48,330 bases of DNA from NCBI GenBank assembly GCA_002928535.1, contig PERG01000019.1, positions 1 to 48,330 of the forward strand, read 5' to 3'. The stretch comes from Methylotenera sp. Lineage in GTDB: Bacteria > Pseudomonadota > Gammaproteobacteria > Burkholderiales > Methylophilaceae. Positions 9,612-17,904 of the stretch are shown piece by piece (the first letter of the stretch is position 1; every line of letters starts with the position of its first letter). Made by a program: the position numbers and the translations under genes. The notes under the pieces were generated by a model. It saw nothing but the letters and a program-made list of their open reading frames with translations. It was not told the origin of the DNA and made no database searches.

Positions 9612-10229
9612 ATGGTAAGAAAAACTAAAGAAGATGCAGAACTGACCCGGCTAGCGATTATAGAAGCCGCACGTGCAGTATTTTTAGCGCGCGGTGTAAG
9701 TCGATCTACTTTAGAGCACATCGCTGCAAAAGCAGATGTCACACGTGGTGCGGTTTATTGGCATTTCAAAAATAAAACTGAAATATTCCATGCAATTCGT
9801 GATCAAGTTTTTTTGCCTTTGATTGATCGTATGGATGATACGCTGGCAAGTGAGAGTAAAGATGATCCCCTTACCCAGATTGAAAATAGCCTGTGCGACA
9901 CGATCAACGAACTAAGCCGTAATATCGAAATGCAACAAACCTATGAAATCATGATGATTAAATGCGAATATGTAGATGAGTTCGCAACCGTGCTGCAACA
10001 AATCCTAAATAACTGCTCTAATATTACCGAAAAAATTCAGCTAGCTTATGAGCGTGCTAGTAAAAAAAATCTTTTAGCGGGCTCCCACTCACCGCGTGCG
10101 CTCGCCCAGGATACCCACCTGTTTTTCAGTGGCCTACTACATATGTGGGTGAAAGATTTTGATGGTAGTCGCTTCCGCTATCAAGCTACAGAACTTATTA
10201 AGTCACACATCAATCTGCGCAGGAAATAA
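9612..10229 (+). CDS. TetR/AcrR-family efflux repressor
   Basis: A 205-residue transcription factor. The N-terminal helix-turn-helix covers roughly residues 10-57, with the typical segments ARAVFLARG and GAVYWHFKNKTEIF. The C-terminal ligand domain resembles TetR_C of AcrR/TtgR proteins (DPLTQIENSL onward). It is divergent from the efflux operon and follows two AcrR-like operators, so autorepression and control of the pump are likely. An earlier ATG at 9607 is in another frame and stops at once; ATG 9612 has a GAGAG ribosome site. The inducing ligand is unknown. Confidence 0.93.
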   Translation: MVRKTKEDAELTRLAIIEAARAVFLARGVSRSTLEHIAAKADVTRGAVYWHFKNKTEIFHAIRDQVFLPLIDRMDDTLASESKDDPLTQIENSLCDTINELSRNIEMQQTYEIMMIKCEYVDEFATVLQQILNNCSNITEKIQLAYERASKKNLLAGSHSPRALAQDTHLFFSGLLHMWVKDFDGSRFRYQATELIKSHINLRRK

Positions 10230-10313
10230 TAAATTTCTACAAACGGTATACGGCATGTTGTTTATTTGAGGCGCTAACGATAATATGCTGGCATGTAGCT
10301 GAGGGAGAGCGTG

Positions 10314-10661
10314 ATGGAGATTCATACAGGGGAAATTTACGGCAAACAAACCGCCAGCAAATTCGTCATGTATAACGTATTAAAAGTGAGCAAAGCCACT
10401 CGCTCCACGCAAGAAGTCGTGACATTACAAAATATCGACAACCCGCTTAGCTTGTTTGAAACCACTGCGCAGAAATTGGCTTCTTCAGGCTATATCCGTA
10501 TCAGCCAAACTCCATACATCGATTTAGAAGCGGCAACTCCCAAACGCCGTAAAGCCGCAAAAAAACCAACCCGCTGCCCACTTACTTTTGACTTTCTTGA
10601 AGATCGCGCTGACAGCGAACGCCCTGCCCCAATATTGCCGGATTTATTTAGCCCTGCTTGA
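10314..10661 (+). CDS. Hypothetical protein, 115 residues
   Basis: I do not recognise this protein. It has no signal peptide or membrane helix. The first 70 residues look like a small mixed alpha/beta domain. The next 25 are basic (KRRKAAKKPTR), and the last 25 are acidic and proline-rich, ending LPDLFSPA. A GAGG ribosome site at 10301-10304 supports a start here; a GTG immediately upstream at 10311 is the alternative. It ends 7 bp before the stop of convergent rimO, leaving no obvious terminator. Codon use resembles its neighbours, so it is probably a real gene rather than a shadow. Confidence 0.75.
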   Translation: MEIHTGEIYGKQTASKFVMYNVLKVSKATRSTQEVVTLQNIDNPLSLFETTAQKLASSGYIRISQTPYIDLEAATPKRRKAAKKPTRCPLTFDFLEDRADSERPAPILPDLFSPA

Positions 10662-10668
10662 TAAGTTG

Positions 10669-12006
10669 TTAATCACGCGGTGGGCCGCCCCAAAGATCGT
10701 GACCATCGGCATCATAGATTTCAACTTCTACGAAATCACCCGGCGTTAAGCCTTCAGCGTCTTCCAAGTAAACTACGCCATCAATTTCGGGCGCATCCGA
10801 TTTTGTGCGACCAATGGCTTCAAAACTCCCGTCTTCCATTTCATTCACTTCATCAACCAACACGGTTTGCATACTACCGATCTTGGCTTGCAATTTAGCG
10901 GCACTTATACGTTCTTGCACTTCCATGAAACGCGCCAAGCGCTCTTGTTTCACTTCTTCAGGTACTTGATCAGACAGTTCATTAGCCTTGGCGCCATCCA
11001 CAGCTGAATAAGCAAAACAGCCGACGCGATCCAGTTGTGCCTCTTCGAGGAAATCGAGCAGTATTTTAAAGTCATCTTCAGTTTCACCAGGGAATCCGGC
11101 AATAAAAGTACTGCGCACAGTAATATCCGGGCAAATTTCACGCCAGGCTTTAATCCGTGCTAAGTTATTTTCACTGCTGGCCGGACGTTTCATCGCCTTG
11201 AGGATACGCGGGCTGGCATGCTGGAATGGCACATCCAGGTAAGGCAGGATCAAGCCATCTGCCATCAACGGAATTACTTCATCCACATGCGGGTAAGGAT
11301 ATACATAATGTAAACGCGTCCATACGCCTAGTTCGCTCAAAGCTTTGGTTAATTCAGTCATCCGCGTTTTGACCGGGCGGCCATTCCAGAAACCCGGACG
11401 GTATTTCACATCTACGCCATAAGCGCTGGTATCCTGTGAAATCACCAAAATTTCCGACACCCCGGCATTTACCAGGTTTTCAGCTTCATTCAATACTTCG
11501 CCAATCGGACGGCTGACTAAGTCGCCACGCATGCTTGGAATAATGCAGAAACTGCATCGATGGTTACAGCCTTCGGAAATCTTCAGGTACGCATAATGAC
11601 TTGGCGTCAAGCGGATACCCTGAGGTGGCACTAAGTCCGTATAAGGGTCGTGTAATTTGGGCAAATTGGCATGCACGGCGGTCATCACTTCTTCAAGCGC
11701 GTGGGGTCCAGTGACCGCCAAGACGCTAGGATGTGCAGCTTCTACCACGCCTTTTTTGGCACCGAGACAACCAGTCACAATCACCTTGCCATTTTTGTTG
11801 ATCGCTTCACCGATGGCATCCAGAGACTCCTGGACGGCGCTATCGATAAAGCCGCAGGTGTTCACCACGACCAAATCAGAATTTTCATAGCTATTGGAAA
11901 TCTCATAGCCTTCGGACCGCAATTGGGTGAGAATACGCTCTGCATCAGAACCTGCTTTAGGGCAGCCTAGAGATACGAAGCCCACTTTTGGATTTGCTAA
12001 ACTCAT
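10669..12006 (-). CDS. rimO: Ribosomal protein S12 methylthiotransferase RimO
   Basis: Radical SAM enzyme that adds a methylthio group to the conserved aspartate of ribosomal protein S12. It has the UPF0004 N-terminal domain ([16 protein letters not shown]), with cysteines in the first 90 residues for the second iron-sulfur cluster. The radical SAM motif is CxxxCxxC at C147, C151 and C154, and there is a C-terminal TRAM domain (after roughly residue 375). The start [10 protein letters not shown] and the 445-residue length are typical. KAGSDAE distinguishes it from MiaB. It has its own upstream spacer and converges on the small hypothetical gene. Confidence 0.96.
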   Translation of the reverse strand: MSLANPKVGFVSLGCPKAGSDAERILTQLRSEGYEISNSYENSDLVVVNTCGFIDSAVQESLDAIGEAINKNGKVIVTGCLGAKKGVVEAAHPSVLAVTGPHALEEVMTAVHANLPKLHDPYTDLVPPQGIRLTPSHYAYLKISEGCNHRCSFCIIPSMRGDLVSRPIGEVLNEAENLVNAGVSEILVISQDTSAYGVDVKYRPGFWNGRPVKTRMTELTKALSELGVWTRLHYVYPYPHVDEVIPLMADGLILPYLDVPFQHASPRILKAMKRPASSENNLARIKAWREICPDITVRSTFIAGFPGETEDDFKILLDFLEEAQLDRVGCFAYSAVDGAKANELSDQVPEEVKQERLARFMEVQERISAAKLQAKIGSMQTVLVDEVNEMEDGSFEAIGRTKSDAPEIDGVVYLEDAEGLTPGDFVEVEIYDADGHDLWGGPPRD

Positions 12007-12059
12007 TAAAAAATAACCTTATTAAATTGATAAGGAGATCTCAAGAAATGCTTTGTTTG

Positions 12060-12150
12060 GGATGTAAAACAAGGCGCACGGAACGCAGAAGCCGAGATAG
12101 TATTTGAAATACAGCAAGGCTGTGAGTACCGCGCAACGAAATGTTGCACC
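12060..12150. repeat. Imperfect palindromic intergenic element A
   Basis: A symmetric sequence centred on the perfect 13-nt inverted repeat GTATTTGAAATAC near 12100-12112. Flanking complementary pairs are AGCC/GGCT and GCGCAC/CCGCGC. It fills most of the spacer between rimO and the small membrane protein gene. Its outline (CAAGGCGC at one side, GCAACG at the other) resembles element B at 27.95-28.03 kb, suggesting a dispersed repeat family. Genome-wide copy number cannot be judged from this window. Confidence 0.45.
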
Positions 12151-12176
12151 GGAAGAAAGTATTTATTGGAACTCCT

Positions 12177-12398
12177 ATGTATATTATTGCGATTGCCTGG
12201 CTATACGTCACTATCCTCATGGCTGCAACTGAGAAAACCATCACAGCCGGCTTACTGACCTTTATTTTTTATGGCCTTCTGCCATGCGCTTTATTACTCT
12301 GGCTACTAGGCGTCAAACATCGCCGCTACAAACAAACCAAACTACCCGATAATGATATGGGCCAGCCAGATCGTACCCACCCCCAAAGCGATCAGTGA
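12177..12398 (+). CDS. Small inner membrane protein, 73 residues
   Basis: Starting at ATG 12177, the protein reads MYIIAIAWLYV and has two predicted hydrophobic helices (residues 2-20 and about 24-46, containing FYGLLPCALLLWLLG) followed by a basic, hydrophilic tail (KHRRYKQTK). Small proteins of this layout are common in betaproteobacteria but have no known function. A longer frame from 12141 would add residues encoded by the palindromic element, so the internal ATG is preferred. The last 57 bp overlap the 3' end of the convergent ZIP transporter gene. Confidence 0.75.
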   Translation: MYIIAIAWLYVTILMAATEKTITAGLLTFIFYGLLPCALLLWLLGVKHRRYKQTKLPDNDMGQPDRTHPQSDQ

Positions 12399-13241
12399 AA
12401 TCTGGCTGACTGTTGCTTTTAATTCGGTACGTTTATGCAAGCCCGGAATTAGATCTGCCACTGCCACATACAGCATGCTAGAAGCAGCCAGGCCTAAAAT
12501 GTAAGGAATCCAGCTTTGTACATATTGCAGTGCAAAGTAAGCAAGCAGACCTCCTGCTAAAGTGGCCAAACTCGATACCATGTTAAAAACCAACGCCTGT
12601 TTTTTACTATACCCAGAGTGTAATAAAATCAAGAAATCACCGACTTCCTGAGGAATCTCATGCGCTATGATCGCCAAGGCGGTCACCATACCCAACTTAA
12701 CGTCCACCATAAATGCAGCGGCAATCAGAATGCCATCAATAAAGTTATGAAAGGTGTCGCCTATCATAATCATCAAACCGCTACGTCCGTGATCGTGCGT
12801 ATGGTGATGATGATGGTGCAAAATTGAAGGGGCTATTGTGTTTACCGCTCGGAATTTAACCCCAGCATCCTGACTTATTGGCTGAGGCATTGGACAATTT
12901 TCTTCGGTATGAAGTGCATGGACCTCACAATGATCACCATGGCAGTGACGCCATATCACCAACTTTTCCAGCACGAAAAACAAGAACAAGCCCAGTAATA
13001 ACGTAACAGAAATACTTTCAACACTGCTGGCCATACTGAAGGCATGAGGTAATATTTCCAGAAACACCGCACCGAGCATGGCACCAATCGCATAGCTCAC
13101 CAGCATCGGCACCCAGCTGGTACGTAAATTCAATGCAAATAAGGCCGCCAGTGAAACACTTAACAATCCGCCAAATAAGCTGACCAGGATGATCCAGGTC
13201 AGCGTGGATATCTCAGCAAAAGTGATTGAAAAATTCAGCAT
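12342..13241 (-). CDS. ZIP family divalent metal transporter
   Basis: Inner membrane importer of divalent metals, probably zinc. It has about eight hydrophobic helices, and a long cytoplasmic loop carries a run of six histidines followed by THDHG, typical metal-binding loop chemistry in ZIP proteins. Helix IV contains HNFIDG and helix V contains HEIPQEVGDF, the family's metal-site signatures. ATG 13241 (MLNFSITF) is preferred; an in-frame GTG at 13271 would add ten residues. It resembles the ZupT/GufA branch, but the exact subfamily is not certain. No Zur-like operator was recognised upstream. Confidence 0.9.
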   Translation of the reverse strand: MLNFSITFAEISTLTWIILVSLFGGLLSVSLAALFALNLRTSWVPMLVSYAIGAMLGAVFLEILPHAFSMASSVESISVTLLLGLFLFFVLEKLVIWRHCHGDHCEVHALHTEENCPMPQPISQDAGVKFRAVNTIAPSILHHHHHHTHDHGRSGLMIMIGDTFHNFIDGILIAAAFMVDVKLGMVTALAIIAHEIPQEVGDFLILLHSGYSKKQALVFNMVSSLATLAGGLLAYFALQYVQSWIPYILGLAASSMLYVAVADLIPGLHKRTELKATVSQISLIALGVGTIWLAHIIIG

Positions 13242-13414
13242 GAAGTCTTTCAGGGGTGGTGTAAAAAGCACAGCAAATAGCGCAAAGTGTGCATTATAAA
13301 CGAGCTGGGCGTTTCACGCGCTGAATGACTTTCGAAATATTGGAGCAGTCTTATTTAAGAATCTTGCTTAAGAATCTGGGGCTTTTAAATTGATTATACC
13401 TATGGGTAGTGAAC

Positions 13415-14176
13415 CTATTGATCAAGGTCAGGCTTGAACTCCAGCCATATCAGGCTTGCCATACGACCGGTCACATTATCTCGTCGGAAAGAAAAAAAAC
13501 GAGCCTCATCAGTAAACGTACAGAAATCCTCATCGACACCTCCCCCATAAATCTGTGTGATGCCTAAATTCTGTAAACGCTGTTTGGCAAGCGTGTAAAT
13601 ATCGCACAGCCATTTATTACCGACAGGCTTGAATGCATGTATCGCATTTACATCTTTTTGCAGAAATTGCTGACGCACGTCATCTCCTACCTCAAAGGCT
13701 TGCGGCCCGATGGCAGGTCCTAACCATGCTAAAATCTTATTATTATCTATTGCCATTTTATTCACGGCCGTTTCAATCACGCCATCACACAGCCCACGCC
13801 AGCCAGCATGTATAGCAGCGACAACCGTACCGGCTTCATCACACAACAGCACTGGTAAGCAATCTGCCGTCATCGTTACACAGACAACACCAGGATGTGT
13901 TGTGAACGCTGCATCCGCATCTTCAAGGCAATGGGTTTGTGCAGCATCAATCACATGGGTGCCATGCACCTGATTTATCCACACCGGTTCACTAGGCAGA
14001 TGAGGGCTTAGCAGTTGACGATTGATAGCGACCGTCAGCGGATCATCATTTACATGCGTGCCAAGGTTCAAGTTAGCATAAGGCGGCTGGCTCAATCCAC
14101 CAATGCGTGTCGTTTGCAACGCTTTCACATTAGCAGGTGCTGGCCACTCAGGTTTTATAAAAACGATGTCAGTCAT
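13415..14176 (-). CDS. pgeF: Peptidoglycan editing factor / purine nucleoside phosphorylase (YfiH/LACC1 family)
   Basis: A 253-residue member of the YfiH (DUF152) family. It shows the conserved zinc-site motifs: NQVHGTHV (histidine), VTMTADCLPVLL (cysteine) and AAIHAGWRG (histidine). Family members have been called polyphenol oxidases, and have been shown to act on purine nucleosides and to correct misincorporated residues in peptidoglycan precursors. The gene lies 54 bp downstream of rluD on the same strand, a very common bacterial pairing (rluD-yfiH next to bamD), which supports the call. Confidence 0.93.
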   Translation of the reverse strand: MTDIVFIKPEWPAPANVKALQTTRIGGLSQPPYANLNLGTHVNDDPLTVAINRQLLSPHLPSEPVWINQVHGTHVIDAAQTHCLEDADAAFTTHPGVVCVTMTADCLPVLLCDEAGTVVAAIHAGWRGLCDGVIETAVNKMAIDNNKILAWLGPAIGPQAFEVGDDVRQQFLQKDVNAIHAFKPVGNKWLCDIYTLAKQRLQNLGITQIYGGGVDEDFCTFTDEARFFSFRRDNVTGRMASLIWLEFKPDLDQ

Positions 14177-14230
14177 TTTTTAATAGCGACATGGTTGATT
14201 TATTTAGCAAGAATTCACTCATTCTAATAA

Positions 14231-15370
14231 TTATTCATCTGCCATCAAATCGTCATCATCCTCAAAGTCAAATTCATCATCGACTTCGTCTTCATCTTCG
14301 TAATCTTCGTCAGCCAAGTATGGCTCCATACTCAACTCAAAATCCTCTTCATCCTCATCGCGAGGATCTTCATGGCGCATGGCTTCTAATAAAACCTTCA
14401 TGTCATCGGCCAGTTCGATCTGCCATTCCATGAATTCATCAGTATGCGGATGTTGCAATCCAAGTTTGATTGCGTGAAGCGCCTGTCTATCAAATTGACT
14501 GACCGCATCGCGCAAAGTTTGTGTCATTGCCCGGATCGGCACAATGCCACGGAAGCCATACACCGGATCGCCCACAATAGGCGCTTTCAAAAATTGCATG
14601 TGTACACGAATCTGATGGGTACGGCCGGTTTCCAGATTGCAACGCAGATAAGTTTGTACCGAAAAACGTTCCAGTACTTCATAACGCGTCACCGCTGGTT
14701 TACCCATGCGGTTGATTGCCATTTTGGTGCGCGACCGCGGATCGCGGCCAATCGGCTGGTCGATACGGCCATTACGCCAAATCTGTCCCCAGACTATGGT
14801 ACGGTATTCACGTTTAACCGTGCGCGCTTGAAGCTGCCGTACAAGATTGGTTTGCGCGGCAAGCGTTTTAGCCACAACCAGTAACCCACTAGTTTCTTTA
14901 TCTAGCCGGTGCACGATGCCAGCGCGTGGCACATCTTTTAGCTGCGGCGCATGAAACAACAAAGCATTTAGCAATGTACCACTCCAGTTACCTGCAGCTG
15001 GATGCACCACCATACCGGCCGGCTTATTGATGACTAGGATATGGTCATCTTCAAACACGATATCCAGCGGAATATCTTCCGGAATAAAAGCCTTGTTTTC
15101 GGGTTTGGCTTGCACTTGCACAATCACCTGCTCACCGCCCCACACCTTGGTTTTAGAAGTGCTGGTAGATTTATCCACGGTCACCAGGCCTTCCTTGATC
15201 CAGGCCTGCAAACGCGAGCGTGAATGCTCAGGCAGTAAGCGCTGCAAAGCGACATCCAGCCGTACACCACCCAGATCGTGTGGAATCGTCAGCGTGAGTG
15301 TGCTGTCATCAGTATGACTATTGCCCAATGGAATAGTATTAGTAAGAGATCGTTCAGTCGCGTCAGTCAT
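14231..15370 (-). CDS. rluD: 23S rRNA pseudouridine synthase RluD with long acidic tail
   Basis: Modifies helix 69 of 23S rRNA (uridines 1911/1915/1917 in E. coli numbering). An S4 RNA-binding domain spans roughly residues 32-90, and the RluA catalytic domain follows with the catalytic aspartate D157 in HRLDKETSG. Residues from about 335 to 379 form an acidic tail dominated by Asp and Glu, so the protein is longer than E. coli RluD (about 326 residues). It is divergent from bamD with a 38-bp spacer, the classic arrangement. The neighbourhood favours RluD over RluC or RluA. Confidence 0.93.
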   Translation of the reverse strand: MTDATERSLTNTIPLGNSHTDDSTLTLTIPHDLGGVRLDVALQRLLPEHSRSRLQAWIKEGLVTVDKSTSTSKTKVWGGEQVIVQVQAKPENKAFIPEDIPLDIVFEDDHILVINKPAGMVVHPAAGNWSGTLLNALLFHAPQLKDVPRAGIVHRLDKETSGLLVVAKTLAAQTNLVRQLQARTVKREYRTIVWGQIWRNGRIDQPIGRDPRSRTKMAINRMGKPAVTRYEVLERFSVQTYLRCNLETGRTHQIRVHMQFLKAPIVGDPVYGFRGIVPIRAMTQTLRDAVSQFDRQALHAIKLGLQHPHTDEFMEWQIELADDMKVLLEAMRHEDPRDEDEEDFELSMEPYLADEDYEDEDEVDDEFDFEDDDDLMADE

Positions 15371-15408
15371 CGGTTATAATAATTGCTAATTCTTTAGTAG
15401 GTTTTGGC

Positions 15409-16212
15409 ATGAAGTATATCTTAATTTTAATGTTTGCCTGGGTACTCAATGGCTGTGCAATTTTCGGTGCACCAACCGAGTTAGATGATACTAAAGGCTG
15501 GTCCGCCGAGCGCATTTACCAAGAAGGTGAAGCTAAGATGCGTGACCGGGATTATGAAAAAGCCATCGGTTACTTTCAAAAACTGGAGTCCCGGTTTCCG
15601 CATGGCCGATATGCAACGCAGGCACAGTTAGAAATCGCCTATGCATACTTTAAAAAGCAAGAACCGGTCTTGGCAGTGGCTGCCGCAGAGCGTTTTATCA
15701 AGCTACATCCCAACCACTCTAATGTTGATTACGCTTATTACTTGAAAGGCTTAGCTATATTCAATGAGCGAGGCATTATTGAAAAATTTACTAAGCAGCA
15801 AATCAGTGATCGTGATCCACGTGCATTGCGTGATTCGTTTGCCACTTTCAAGGATCTGGTAACACGTTATCCAAATAGCCGCTATACAAAAGATTCAATG
15901 CAACGCATGGTCTATCTGGCGAATAGTCTCGCAGAACATGAATTACATGTGGCGCGATATTACATGAAGCGCCAGGCCTATGTGGCTGCAGTAAACCGCA
16001 CCAAATATGTAGTGGAATATTATCCACAATCCCCCAGCGTAGAAGAAGCACTGGTGATCATGATCAGCGCCTACGATTTACTTGGCATGGAAGACCTAAA
16101 AACTGACACCTTGCGCGTGTTTCAAACCAACTATCCGAATAGCCCAATGTTAGGCAAAGGGGTGCCGAATGACGAACGGATCTGGTGGAAGTTCTGGGAA
16201 AGTCTATACTAA
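15409..16212 (+). CDS. bamD: Outer membrane assembly lipoprotein BamD
   Basis: Periplasmic, outer-membrane-anchored TPR lipoprotein, the essential partner of BamA in beta-barrel insertion. A signal peptide ends in lipobox LNGC (cysteine at residue 16). Tetratricopeptide-like repeats follow, including YEKAIGYFQKLESRFPHGRYA and HPNHSNVDYAYYLKGL. The 267 residues fit the family. The ATG at 15409 follows a GTAGG ribosome site. It is divergent from rluD, and a strong terminator lies about 90 bp downstream. bamB of the same complex lies 3 kb away in another operon. Confidence 0.96.
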   Translation: MKYILILMFAWVLNGCAIFGAPTELDDTKGWSAERIYQEGEAKMRDRDYEKAIGYFQKLESRFPHGRYATQAQLEIAYAYFKKQEPVLAVAAAERFIKLHPNHSNVDYAYYLKGLAIFNERGIIEKFTKQQISDRDPRALRDSFATFKDLVTRYPNSRYTKDSMQRMVYLANSLAEHELHVARYYMKRQAYVAAVNRTKYVVEYYPQSPSVEEALVIMISAYDLLGMEDLKTDTLRVFQTNYPNSPMLGKGVPNDERIWWKFWESLY

Positions 16213-16213
16213 A

Positions 16214-16260
16214 AATTGAAATCTAGAATTCTAATTGAATTGAAATCTAGGATTCTAATT
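16214..16260. repeat. Two-copy 23-bp tandem repeat
   Basis: Two adjacent copies (16214-16236 and 16238-16260, period 24) differ at one base. Each contains AATTGAAATCTAG followed by ATTCTAATT. It sits just after the bamD stop and before the terminator, in noncoding sequence. It looks like a local slippage duplication. Confidence 0.8.
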
Positions 16261-16303
16261 CTTAGTCGTTGAATTCCTAAACTTAAGACAGTAATTTTAA
16301 ATG

Positions 16304-16335
16304 GCTGTGATTAATATTTTAATCACAGCTTTTTT
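16304..16335 (+). terminator. Rho-independent terminator of bamD
   Basis: A perfect 10-bp stem (16304-16313 with 16320-16329) around a 6-nt loop, followed by six T residues. It lies between the bamD stop and the convergent der stop at 16346. On the minus strand the sequence beyond the stem is A/T-rich, so weak bidirectional use is possible. Confidence 0.9.
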
Positions 16336-16345
16336 CACAGCTTTT

Positions 16346-17800
16346 TTAGTGCTTTTTAGCGCGCCGGCTTTTATCTTCCACAGTTTTTTTCGCTTTGAGT
16401 TCTGCCCGGTGCGCTGTTTTACGACGACGCATACTCACGATGCCCTCACCTGGTTTACGTTTGTCTTCATCTTCTGCGAAAGGGTTGGCGCCTTGTTTAT
16501 ATTGCACCCGTAACGGTGTCCCCGAAAGCTGGAAGGTGCGGCGGAACGTTTTCTCAAGAAAGCGCGTATAAGCATCCTTCACACCATCTACATGGTTGCC
16601 ATGCACCACGACAATCGGCGGATTGCTACCGCCCTGGTGAGCATAACGTAATTTTGGGCGGATGCCTTTGCTAATTGGCGGTTGATGTTGCTGCAAGGCA
16701 TCAATTAAAACGCGTGTCAGTTGTGGCGTAGACAATTTCGCAAAGGCCGCTTTATAAGCAATATCAACGGACGTAAATAACTCTGGCAAACCTTTTTTAC
16801 GCAATGCAGAAATATAATGGAATTCAGCAAAATCAAGGAACATCAATTTACGATCGATCTCCCGTTTGATCCAGTCACGCTCTTCTTCCTTCAAACCATC
16901 CCATTTATTGATTGCCACGACTAGTGCACGGCCAGCATCCAGAATATAAGCCGCTACATGGGCATCCTGCTCAGTGATCCCTTCCTGCGCATCCACTACC
17001 AGAATCACGACATTGGCTTCTTCAATAGCCTGGATTGTCTTGATCACAGAGAATTTTTCAACCGCTTCCAGCACACGGCCACGCTTACGCACACCCGCTG
17101 TGTCAATTAGCGTATAAGTCTTGCCATTTTTTTCGAGATCAATGTGAATAGAATCCCGTGTGGTACCGGGCTCATCAAAAGCGATGACACGTTCTTCACC
17201 AAGCAAGGCATTGACCAATGTGGATTTACCTACGTTAGGTCGGCCCACAATGGCGACTTTAGGAATACGGTCGCCACTATAATCATTGACTTCAACTTCT
17301 TCTGTAACCTTGAAGTTTTCCAGCGCCAATTCCACGATATCGCGCACGCCTTCGCCATGCGCTGAGGAAATCGATAAAGGATCGCCCAAACCTAATTCAT
17401 GAAAGTCAGCACTGACGATGGCCTTTTGCATGCCTTCGGTTTTATTGACAGCCAATAACACCGGACAGCGGCTTTTACGTAAACGATTAGCAATCTCTTT
17501 ATCCTGAGGGGTTGCGCCTTGGCGGCCATCTACCAAGAAAATGATGATGTCAGCTTCATCAATCGCTAGCAAAGTCTGCTTGGCCATGGCTTTCAAAATA
17601 CCGCTATCGGTATTGGGTTCAAAACCACCGGTATCCACCACCAAATAAGGCTGGCTCGCGCCTACACCGCGCCCATAATGACGGTCGCGCGTTAAACCTG
17701 GAAAATCTGCGACAAGTGCGTCACGGCTTTTGGTCAAGCGATTAAATAATGTGGATTTGCCGACGTTAGGCCGGCCAACCAATACGATGGTAGGTATCAT
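16346..17800 (-). CDS. der: Ribosome assembly GTPase Der (EngA)
   Basis: Cytoplasmic double-G-domain GTPase needed for 50S subunit maturation. The first G domain starts with [14 protein letters not shown] at residue 8. The second contains [19 protein letters not shown] and the switch [12 protein letters not shown]-like domain follows, and the last 35 residues are lysine/arginine-rich. The first NKxD motif reads NKTE rather than NKxD; the second is NKWD. The 484-residue length is normal. It is the last gene of a minus-strand run in the usual bamB-der order, 104 bp after bamB. Confidence 0.97.
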   Translation of the reverse strand: MIPTIVLVGRPNVGKSTLFNRLTKSRDALVADFPGLTRDRHYGRGVGASQPYLVVDTGGFEPNTDSGILKAMAKQTLLAIDEADIIIFLVDGRQGATPQDKEIANRLRKSRCPVLLAVNKTEGMQKAIVSADFHELGLGDPLSISSAHGEGVRDIVELALENFKVTEEVEVNDYSGDRIPKVAIVGRPNVGKSTLVNALLGEERVIAFDEPGTTRDSIHIDLEKNGKTYTLIDTAGVRKRGRVLEAVEKFSVIKTIQAIEEANVVILVVDAQEGITEQDAHVAAYILDAGRALVVAINKWDGLKEEERDWIKREIDRKLMFLDFAEFHYISALRKKGLPELFTSVDIAYKAAFAKLSTPQLTRVLIDALQQHQPPISKGIRPKLRYAHQGGSNPPIVVVHGNHVDGVKDAYTRFLEKTFRRTFQLSGTPLRVQYKQGANPFAEDEDKRKPGEGIVSMRRRKTAHRAELKAKKTVEDKSRRAKKH

Positions 17801-17878
17801 GCAAACTCTCTAAACAATTCTTGAGTAAAGAAGATAATCCTTTAACTTTTGAATCTGTGATTCCAATTAACTTGGATT

Positions 17879-17900
17879 AAGCCGCATAAAGATGCGGCTT
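17879..17900. other. Intercistronic hairpin between bamB and der
   Basis: A perfect 9-bp inverted repeat (AAGCCGCAT at 17879-17887 with ATGCGGCTT at 17892-17900) and a 4-nt loop, 5 bp past the bamB stop. Neither strand has a clear T-run after it. It is therefore more likely an mRNA 3'-end or stability hairpin, or a partial attenuator, than a full terminator. Confidence 0.6.
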
Positions 17901-17904
17901 GTAA

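Noticed and set aside
12041-12244. 67-codon minus-strand frame across the rimO spacer
   Set aside because: It is made largely from palindromic element A and the antisense of the small membrane protein gene, so it is not treated as a gene.
12800-12830. Histidine-coding triplet repeat in the ZIP gene as a microsatellite
   Set aside because: The repeat is explained by a metal-binding histidine run that is normal in ZIP transporter loops.
13355-13377. Two copies of TTAAGAATCT 13 bp apart before the ZIP gene
   Set aside because: Only 10 bp in A/T-rich DNA and not placed at a clear promoter; likely chance.
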